A stretch of DNA of 7,245 bases, taken from NCBI GenBank assembly GCA_030037035.1, contig JASHSA010000088.1, positions 1-7,245 on the forward strand, read 5' to 3'. Below are positions 1-5,290 of the stretch, in pieces (position 1 is the first letter of the stretch; every line of letters begins with the position of its first letter). The notes beneath the pieces are model-generated. The model had not been told where the DNA came from and made no database searches. It was given only the letters and a program-made list of their open reading frames with translations. The stretch comes from Thermoplasmata archaeon (GTDB lineage: Archaea > Thermoplasmatota > Thermoplasmata > Lutacidiplasmatales > UBA184). The translations under genes and the position numbers were made by a program.

Positions 1-1
1 C

Positions 2-1864
2 CGACGCTACCCGGACAAGGTTCGCGACGCCGACGCGGCGGTGACCGCGATCGAGAGCGGGAACCACATCTTCATCGGCTCCGGGGCCGCCGAGCCGCAG
101 CGGCTCGTCGAGGCGCTCGTGAAGCGGGCCGAGCAGGTCTTCGGCGCCGAGATCGTCCACATCCTGACGCTGGGCCTCGCCCCGTACGTCGAGCCGAAGT
201 GGGGAGACAATTTTCGGCACAACGCCCTGTTCATCGGGCCGAACGTCCGGGAGGCGGTCGCGCAGGGCCGCGCGGACTACACGCCGATCTTCCTCAGCGA
301 GATCCCGAGGCTCTTCGAGAGGGGCCGTCTCCCCATCGACGTCGCGCTCATCGAGGTGAGCCCGCCGGACCTCCACGGCTACTGCTCGTACGGGGTCAGC
401 ACCGACGTCGTGAAGCCCGCGACCGAGGCGGCCCACCTCGTCATCGCCGAGGTCAACGCGCAGATGCCGCGCGCCCTCGGCGACTCGTTCGTCCACGTCG
501 ACGACATCGACCTTCTCGTTCCCGTGGACTACCCGATCCTCGAGGCCCCCGTCGGAACGCCGGACGACGTCGCCCGGGCCGTCGGGCAGCAGATCGCGAG
601 CCTGGTCGAGGACGGCTCGACGCTCCAGATGGGGATCGGGACGATCCCGGACAGTGTCCTCCACTACCTGAAGGACAAGAAAGACCTCGGGATCCACACC
701 GAGATGTTCTCGGATGGGATGATGGACCTGGTCGAGGCGGGCGTCATCACGAACATGAAGAAGACGCTGCACAAGGGCAAGATCGTCGCGGCGTTCTGCA
801 TGGGGTCGAAGAAGCTCTACGATTTCGTCGACAACAACCCGCTCATCGAGTTCCATCCGGTCTCCCACACGAACGACCCGTTCGTGATCGCCGAGAACGA
901 CCGGATGGTCTCGATCAACAGTGCGCTCGAGGTCGACCTGACCGGGCAGGTCTGCGCGGACAGCCTGGGGGAGTACTTCTACTCGGGGATCGGCGGACAG
1001 GTCGACTTCGTGCGCGGAGCGTCCCGCTCGAAGGGAGGCAAGCCGATCATCGCCCTGCCGTCGACGGCCGTGGACGGCAAGGTCTCCCGGATCACCGCCC
1101 AGCTCAAGCCGGGGGCGGGCGTCGTGACCAGCCGCGGGGACGTCCACTACGTGGTGACCGAGTGGGGGATCGCCTACCTGCACGGTCGGACGATCCAGGA
1201 GCGCGCCCTCGCGCTCATCTCGGTCGCCCACCCGGACTTCCGGCCGGGCCTGATCCGCGAGGCGAAGCGCCTCAAGTACATCCCCGAGGACATCCCGGAG
1301 CTCGGGGTCGTCTATCCGGCGCACTGGACGACGAGCCACACGTTCCCGGGGAGCCTGCGGGTGCAGTTCCGCCCGATCAAGGCGACGGACGAGGAGATGA
1401 TGAAGGACCTCTTCTACCGTCTCTCGGAGCAGACGGTCTACCAGCGCTTCTTCCGCTCGTTGAGGTCGATGCCCCACCGGGGCCTCGTGCATTTCGTGCA
1501 CATCGACTACTCGCACGAGATGGCGATCGTCGGAGTCGTGCAGGACCCCGAGCACCCCGAGCGGGAGGAGATCGTCTGCGTCGGGCGCTTCTTCATGAAC
1601 CGGGCCACCGGCATCGCCGAGGTCTCCTACCTCGTCCGCGACGACTATCAGCGACGGGGCATCGGCTCGTTCCTCGTCCGTTACCTCTCTCGGATCGCCC
1701 GCAACACCGGCGTGGAAGGGTTCGTCGCCGAGATCCTTCCGGACAACGTCGCGGCGACGAAGGTCCTGCACAAGATCGGCCTCCCGGTGGAAACGGTCTT
1801 CGCGCACGGCAGCTACCGTCTGACGGTGAGCTTCCACCGTCCGACGCCGAGGGCGAACGGCTGA
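2..1864 (+). CDS. Acetyl-CoA hydrolase/CoA-transferase fused to a C-terminal GNAT acetyltransferase domain (5' end cut by window)
   Basis: Cytosolic family I CoA-transferase/acyl-CoA hydrolase (AbfT/Cat1-like), moving CoA between carboxylic acids or hydrolysing acyl-CoA; the substrate cannot be read from sequence. 620 codons are visible, numbered from base 2. The frame is open to the left edge and the RRYPDKV stretch before the first in-window start (GTG at 41) looks family-like, so the true start lies upstream, probably by about ten residues. The N-terminal SGNHIFIGSGAAEP, the SPPDLHGYCS block (about residue 120), HTEMFSDG with the likely catalytic glutamate at residue 234, and the CoA-binding loop SGIGGQVDF (328-336) are all present. 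From about residue 453 a GNAT domain follows, with the acetyl-CoA loop QRRGIG at 550-555. This fusion is known in bacteria as a bifunctional CoA-transferase/GNAT protein. The GNAT part may acetylate a protein or sense acetyl-CoA (inference). The deacetylase gene follows after 35 bp. Confidence 0.93.
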   Translation, partial: RRYPDKVRDADAAVTAIESGNHIFIGSGAAEPQRLVEALVKRAEQVFGAEIVHILTLGLAPYVEPKWGDNFRHNALFIGPNVREAVAQGRADYTPIFLSEIPRLFERGRLPIDVALIEVSPPDLHGYCSYGVSTDVVKPATEAAHLVIAEVNAQMPRALGDSFVHVDDIDLLVPVDYPILEAPVGTPDDVARAVGQQIASLVEDGSTLQMGIGTIPDSVLHYLKDKKDLGIHTEMFSDGMMDLVEAGVITNMKKTLHKGKIVAAFCMGSKKLYDFVDNNPLIEFHPVSHTNDPFVIAENDRMVSINSALEVDLTGQVCADSLGEYFYSGIGGQVDFVRGASRSKGGKPIIALPSTAVDGKVSRITAQLKPGAGVVTSRGDVHYVVTEWGIAYLHGRTIQERALALISVAHPDFRPGLIREAKRLKYIPEDIPELGVVYPAHWTTSHTFPGSLRVQFRPIKATDEEMMKDLFYRLSEQTVYQRFFRSLRSMPHRGLVHFVHIDYSHEMAIVGVVQDPEHPEREEIVCVGRFFMNRATGIAEVSYLVRDDYQRRGIGSFLVRYLSRIARNTGVEGFVAEILPDNVAATKVLHKIGLPVETVFAHGSYRLTVSFHRPTPRANG

Positions 1865-1899
1865 GGCAGAGTCAGGGCCCCCCCCGCCGAGGCTTCCGG

Positions 1900-3045
1900 A
1901 TGAGCGGTCCCCGCCTGAGCGTGGTATGGGACCCGAGGTTTCGCTCGTACGACCTCGGGCCGGGTCACCCGTTCGACGAGGCGAGCCGAGAGTCCGCGGT
2001 CCGCCTGATCGAGGCGTCCCTGCCTACCGGACGACGGGCCTCGATCGAATGGCTGCGCACCGTGGAACCGGCGACGGACTCCTCCCTGCTCGCGTTCCAC
2101 GCCGGCCGTTACCTCGAGCAGATTCGCGCCGCCAGCGCGAGCGGCAGCCGCCGGCCGCTCGACGGGGGGGACACGCCGGCGTTCCCGGGATGCTTCGAAG
2201 CCTCCGCGAGGATCGTCGCGGGGACGGCGCGGGCGATCGGCCTCGTCCTGGAGCGGGGGGGAACGGCGTTCGCCCCCGCCGGGGGGCTGCATCATGCCCA
2301 CCGCGACCGCGCGAGCGGTTTCTGCATCTTCAACGACCTCGCCGTAGGGATCGCCGGGGCCCTGGAGGCCGGGCGCCGGGTCGCGTACGTCGACCTCGAC
2401 GTCCACCATGGGGACGGGGTGATGTACGGGTTCTATCGCACGGGCCGGCTGCTGGACATCGACTTCCATCAGGACGGCCGTACGCTCTTCCCCGGTACCG
2501 GGCACGTGACGGAGACCGGATCGGGCGACGGCGCCGGGTTGAAGGTGAACGTGCCCCTCCCTCCGGGGGCAGGGGACGAGGCCCTGGTCCCGCTCGCCCG
2601 CCGATTGCTCCCTCCGTTGCTCGAGGAGTTCCGGCCGGAGCTCCTGGTCGTCCAGCACGGGGTGGACGGGCACTGGGGGGACCCGCTCGCCCAGCTTCAG
2701 TACACCGCCTCCGGCTACGCCGCGGTCGACCGTCTGCTCGTCGACCTTGCCTCGCAGTCCGGAGGACGTCTGGTCGTCACCGGCGGAGGAGGCTACGAGC
2801 CTCGCAATGTGGCGAGGACGCTCGCCCGCGCCGCCTACCTGCTCGCGGGCGTTGAGCTCCCGGCCGACCCCACCCCTCTCCCCGACGCGTGGAGGGAGGA
2901 GTTCTTCGAGAGCTTCGGTTTGCCCGCTCCGGCGCGGTGGGTCGACCTTCCGAAGCTCGCCCCCTCGTCCTGGGGGTCCTCCCACGAGATGCGCCTGGTC
3001 CGCGACCTCGAGGGGGCGCTGGGTCGTCGGTTTCCGACACCGTAA
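1900..3045 (+). CDS. AcuC-like / class I histone-deacetylase family zinc deacetylase
   Basis: A 381-residue cytosolic zinc hydrolase of the arginase-deacetylase fold, removing acetyl groups from lysine (or possibly polyamines). Length matches AcuC. The ATG at 1900 is supported by GAGG at 1889-1892, seven bases upstream; the frame is open far upstream only because it shadows the previous gene. Catalytic parts are complete: His dyad H131-H132 in LHHAHRDRASGFCIFND, zinc ligands D167 and H169 in YVDLDVHHGDG, third zinc ligand D256 in QHGVDGHWGD, and transition-state tyrosine Y299 in GGGGYEP. PGTG and NVPL blocks are also present. One oddity: the position matching HDAC8 Ser199, part of a potassium site, is Asp188 (IDFH rather than ISLH). 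The upstream gene carries a GNAT domain, so the two may write and erase the same acetyl mark, as AcuA and AcuC do on AcsA (inference). Histone, acetyl-polyamine or acetoin-related roles remain possible. Confidence 0.93.
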   Translation: MSGPRLSVVWDPRFRSYDLGPGHPFDEASRESAVRLIEASLPTGRRASIEWLRTVEPATDSSLLAFHAGRYLEQIRAASASGSRRPLDGGDTPAFPGCFEASARIVAGTARAIGLVLERGGTAFAPAGGLHHAHRDRASGFCIFNDLAVGIAGALEAGRRVAYVDLDVHHGDGVMYGFYRTGRLLDIDFHQDGRTLFPGTGHVTETGSGDGAGLKVNVPLPPGAGDEALVPLARRLLPPLLEEFRPELLVVQHGVDGHWGDPLAQLQYTASGYAAVDRLLVDLASQSGGRLVVTGGGGYEPRNVARTLARAAYLLAGVELPADPTPLPDAWREEFFESFGLPAPARWVDLPKLAPSSWGSSHEMRLVRDLEGALGRRFPTP

Positions 3046-3064
3046 CGACGGCCCGCGGCCCCGA

Positions 3065-3084
3065 GTCCCCGCGGAGGCGGGGAC
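3065..3084 (+). terminator. Perfect 8-bp hairpin 20 nt after the deacetylase stop; possible transcript 3' end
   Basis: An 8-bp perfect stem (GTCCCCGC paired with GCGGGGAC) closes a GGAG tetraloop just after the deacetylase stop codon. No T-run follows, so it is neither a classical bacterial intrinsic terminator nor a typical archaeal oligo-T terminator. It could stabilise or define the mRNA 3' end. GC-rich DNA forms such stems readily, so the call rests mainly on stem perfection and position. Confidence 0.4.
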
Positions 3085-3211
3085 CGCCCGAAGGCGCGGG
3101 AGCCGTCGCTCGGGAGCTGCAGGCGGCCGCGGCGCTCGCATGGGGTCCTACGCCTCCGGCGAGGTCGGCGGCCGTCGACGGCAGGTCCGACGGTGACGGC
3201 ACGGCCCGCGG

Positions 3212-3229
3212 TCGGCTCTCCGAAGCCGA
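3212..3229. repeat. Small inverted repeat in the convergent gap
   Basis: Six-base arms TCGGCT and AGCCGA flank a six-base loop. It lies between the two convergent genes, just beyond the malic-enzyme 3' end. It may contribute to 3'-end structure of the leftward transcript, but could be chance in GC-rich sequence. Confidence 0.25.
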
Positions 3230-3230
3230 G

Positions 3231-3260
3231 ACGCCTGCGTCCAGGACGCCGTTCAGGCGT
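3231..3260 (-). terminator. Nested stem-loop over the malic-enzyme stop codon
   Basis: Seven-base arms ACGCCTG (3231-3237) and CAGGCGT (3254-3260) enclose a second short stem CGTC-CAG-GACG (3238-3248). The outer arm overlaps the malic-enzyme stop codon (3253-3255), so the leftward mRNA could end in this interrupted hairpin. No T-run on the minus strand follows. Candidate 3'-end or stability element only. Confidence 0.3.
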
Positions 3261-4989
3261 GGGCGGAGAAGTCGGGGTAGGCGGGCCTCCACTGGGCCGC
3301 CGCGACCTTCCTCCGCAGCTCGGCCGGAGCGGCTCCTGGAGCCACGCCGGCGCGCTGGGCTTCGAGGCCTACCACGACGGCGATCTCCTGCGCCACGACC
3401 GGTAGCTCTCGCAGCGGCGGCAGGAGTGGGGCGCCCCGTCCCTCGGCGGTAGGCGAGAGCTCTGCGAGCGCCTTGGCCGCCGCGAGCAGCATCCCGTCCG
3501 TGACGCGACTGGCGCGGCTCGCCACGGCCCCCAGGCCGATCGCCGGGAAGATGTAGACGTTGTTGCACTGCGCGATGGGAACGACGCTGCCGCGGAAGTG
3601 CACCGGCAGGTACGGCGAGCCGGTGGCGATCAGCGCCCTTCCGTCGGTCCACCTCAGAAGGTCCTCGGGCGACGCCTCGGAGTTCGCCGTAGGATTGGAG
3701 AGCGGCAGGATCACCGGACGACGCACCCTAGCTCCCATCTCCTGGGCGATCGCCTCCGTGAACGCCCCGCCCACCGTGGAGAGACCGATGAGCACCGTAC
3801 CTCCCGCACGGGCCACGACTTCGTCGAGCTCGATCCTTCCCTGAGCGGTCCGGGCCCAGGAGGTGACCCGGTCCTCGGGCTGGGCGTAGGCCCGCTGCTC
3901 CGGGATGAGGTCGGACCGTCCGGAGTGGACGAGGCCGCCTCGGTTGACGAGCCAGAGATGGCGCCGGGCCGCCGCTTCGGGAACCCCGTGGGCGGAGAAC
4001 GCGGCCAAGAGGAAATCGGCGACCCCGATCGCGGCCGACCCCGCCCCGAGGAGCACAAACTCCTGGTCCTCGAGGCGGCTCCGGGAGAGCCGGAGCGCCG
4101 ACAGGACCGTCGCGAGCACGACCGCGCCGGTACCTTGAATGTCGTCGTTGAACGTCAGCATCCGGTTGCGGTACCGCGACAGGATCGCCCGGGCGTTCCC
4201 CGCCGCGAAGTCCTCCCACTGCAGCAGGACGTTCGGCAGCTCGTGCTGGACCGCCCGGACGAACCGGTCGACGAGGTCGAGGTACTCTCGCCCGGTGACC
4301 CGCTCGTGGCGCCAGCCCAAGTACTCCGGGTCGCGGAGGCGCTCGGGGTTGTTCGTCCCGACGTCGAGGACGACCGGGAGCGTCCGATCGGGCCGGATCC
4401 CGCCGATCAGGCTGTAGAGCGCCAGCTTCCCGATCGGGATCCCCAGCCCTCCCGCGCCCTGGTCGCCGATCCCCAGGATCCGCTCGCCGTCCGTCACCAC
4501 GATGACGCTGACCTCGTCGAACGGTCGGTCCTGCAGCAGCGAGGGGATCCACTCCCGGAGCGGGTACGGAATGTACAGTCCCCTCGGGCGACGGTAGATG
4601 TGGCTGAACTGCTGGCAGGCCTGGGCGACGACCGGGGTGTAGACGATCGGGATCATCTCCTCGAGATGGTCGAGCAGCAGTCGGTAGAACAGCACCTCGT
4701 TGGTGTCCTGCAGCGCGCGGAGGAAGATGTGCCGCTCGAGGTCGTCGCCCTTGCGCTGGAACGCTTCGAACGCCCGTACGACCTGCTCGTCCAGGGTCTC
4801 GACGTGCGGCGGGAGCAGTCCGTGGAGACCCAGGCGATCCCGCTCTCCCTCCGTGAACGCCGTCCCCTTGTTCAGCATCGGCTGGTTCAGGAGGTCGGCC
4901 CCCCGGAGGTGGGACGAGAACGGGAGGGAATCCGGGTTCTCCTCGGGCACGGCGGGCCGCACGTGGCGCGGTGCGGAGGTCGCCTCCAT
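3253..4989 (-). CDS. Malic enzyme, large eukaryotic/MaeA type (malate to pyruvate + CO2, NAD(P)-dependent)
   Basis: Cytosolic oxidative decarboxylation of malate to pyruvate, reducing NAD or NADP; 578 residues from ATG 4989, the length of the large family (E. coli MaeA about 565) and unlike the roughly 400-450 residue form common in archaea. Catalytic residues align with human ME2 at a near-constant offset: Tyr117 in IVYTPVV, Arg170 in ERILGIGD, Lys188 in GIPIGKLALY, metal ligands Glu259/Asp260 in WEDFA and Asp283 in FNDDIQGT. The Rossmann loop GAGSAAIG is at 315-322, followed by LPLSNPTANSEA and CNNVYIFPAIGLGA. At the end of the second Rossmann strand the usual Asp (ME2 Asp345) is Asn349 followed by Arg350, which may favour NADP. 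Start choice: GGAGG at 5002-5006 lies 12 nt before ATG 4989; a GTG at 5001 would add four residues but abuts that GGAGG. Convergent with the deacetylase gene and divergent from korA. Confidence 0.94.
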   Translation of the reverse strand: MEATSAPRHVRPAVPEENPDSLPFSSHLRGADLLNQPMLNKGTAFTEGERDRLGLHGLLPPHVETLDEQVVRAFEAFQRKGDDLERHIFLRALQDTNEVLFYRLLLDHLEEMIPIVYTPVVAQACQQFSHIYRRPRGLYIPYPLREWIPSLLQDRPFDEVSVIVVTDGERILGIGDQGAGGLGIPIGKLALYSLIGGIRPDRTLPVVLDVGTNNPERLRDPEYLGWRHERVTGREYLDLVDRFVRAVQHELPNVLLQWEDFAAGNARAILSRYRNRMLTFNDDIQGTGAVVLATVLSALRLSRSRLEDQEFVLLGAGSAAIGVADFLLAAFSAHGVPEAAARRHLWLVNRGGLVHSGRSDLIPEQRAYAQPEDRVTSWARTAQGRIELDEVVARAGGTVLIGLSTVGGAFTEAIAQEMGARVRRPVILPLSNPTANSEASPEDLLRWTDGRALIATGSPYLPVHFRGSVVPIAQCNNVYIFPAIGLGAVASRASRVTDGMLLAAAKALAELSPTAEGRGAPLLPPLRELPVVAQEIAVVVGLEAQRAGVAPGAAPAELRRKVAAAQWRPAYPDFSAHA

Positions 4990-5001
4990 GGATTCGACCA
5001 C

Positions 5002-5006
5002 CCTCC
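5002..5006 (-). promoter_or_regulatory. Ribosome-binding site that favours the ATG start of malic enzyme
   Basis: GGAGG on the minus strand ends 12 nt before ATG 4989. It directly abuts the alternative GTG at 5001, leaving no spacer there. This makes ATG 4989 the better start, though a 12-nt spacer is on the long side. Confidence 0.5.
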
Positions 5007-5060
5007 GAAAGACTCTTCGCCGGTAGCACGACGAGCGCCGGCGACCGCCTTCAATCCTCA

Positions 5061-5076
5061 GTCAACGGCGTTTGAC
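5061..5076. repeat. Dyad GTCAA-N6-TTGAC upstream of malic enzyme
   Basis: Perfect five-base arms separated by six bases, in an AT-richer stretch about 70-85 bp upstream of the malic-enzyme start. It could be a regulator site for the leftward gene. Short arms make a chance match quite possible. Confidence 0.25.
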
Positions 5077-5260
5077 CGAGCAGGCGGGCCCGGCTCCGGC
5101 GCCGGCGCTTCCGGCCGGGGCGGACGATGCCGACCGTCGACTCGACTCGCTCCTGAGGTCGGCCGGGTCGCACCCGACGCGGTCGCGCATCGGAAATGCA
5201 CGCCCCAGCCCGGGATTCGCCGACCGCCCACGGAGGGGACGCCGTTCGGCACCCGTGCCG

Positions 5261-5267
5261 ATTAATA
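5261..5267 (+). promoter_or_regulatory. TATA-like box for korA (archaeal, probable leaderless transcript)
   Basis: ATTAATA is a striking AT-rich heptamer in GC-rich surroundings, centred about 27 nt upstream of the korA ATG at 5291. In archaea the TATA box sits about 25-30 nt before the transcription start, so transcription would begin at or next to the ATG. GGAG at 5285-5288 is only two bases from the ATG, too close to be a normal Shine-Dalgarno site. No good BRE purine/AA motif is seen just upstream. A bacterial -10 reading is weaker because no TTGACA-like -35 sits at the right distance. Confidence 0.55.
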
Positions 5268-5272
5268 GACCG

Positions 5273-5285
5273 CGAATCTGATTCG
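5273..5285. promoter_or_regulatory. 13-bp palindrome between TATA box and korA start; candidate operator
   Basis: CGAATC-T-GATTCG is a perfect 6+1+6 palindrome. It lies downstream of the TATA-like box and ends five bases before the start codon, where archaeal repressors commonly bind to block RNA polymerase recruitment. The regulator is not in view. It is short enough that chance cannot be excluded. Confidence 0.4.
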
Positions 5286-5290
5286 GAGCG

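Larger units (their letters stand above)
4990..5290. other. Divergent intergenic control region between malic enzyme and korA
   Basis: About 300 bp without a credible gene; open frames crossing it are shadows. It holds the malic-enzyme ribosome-binding site at its left end, an AT-richer island with a dyad near 5051-5076, a GC-rich central part with short dyads such as CGGGT/ACCCG at 5164-5176, and the korA TATA-like box plus palindrome at the right end. No clear TATA box for the leftward gene was found. Confidence 0.7.

Noticed and set aside
41..43. GTG at 41 as the true start of the CoA-transferase
   Set aside because: The frame stays open to the left edge and the RRYPDKV stretch upstream resembles the family N-terminus, so the start is outside the window.
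1878..1885. Run of eight C bases between the CoA-transferase and the deacetylase, considered as a slippage site or frameshift error
   Set aside because: It lies in the untranslated gap after the CoA-transferase stop, and both proteins are complete at that junction, so a length change would break neither.
199..1899. Long open frame running in front of, and continuous with, the deacetylase gene, which could suggest a 948-residue fusion protein
   Set aside because: This part is an alternative frame of the CoA-transferase gene; its translation is Arg/Gly/Pro-rich with no domain. The deacetylase starts at ATG 1900 with its own GAGG site.
2007..2046. Nine-base inverted repeat (GATCGAGGC and GCCTCGATC) near the 5' end of the deacetylase gene
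   Set aside because: It lies within coding sequence in favoured codons, the spacer is 22 bases, and nothing links it to a regulatory role; chance is adequate.
2777..3652. Open frames crossing the convergent gap on both strands that might be small genes
   Set aside because: They overlap the conserved ends of the flanking genes and read as Arg/Gly/Ser/Pro-rich strings with no motif and no good ribosome-binding site.
3598..5265. 555-codon plus-strand open frame opposite the malic enzyme
   Set aside because: It is the antisense shadow of a malic enzyme with all catalytic motifs, and its own translation is low-complexity and Arg/Asp/Pro-rich.
5284..5288. CGGAG just before korA as a Shine-Dalgarno site
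   Set aside because: Only two bases separate it from the ATG, too close for normal pairing; it also overlaps the end of the palindrome.
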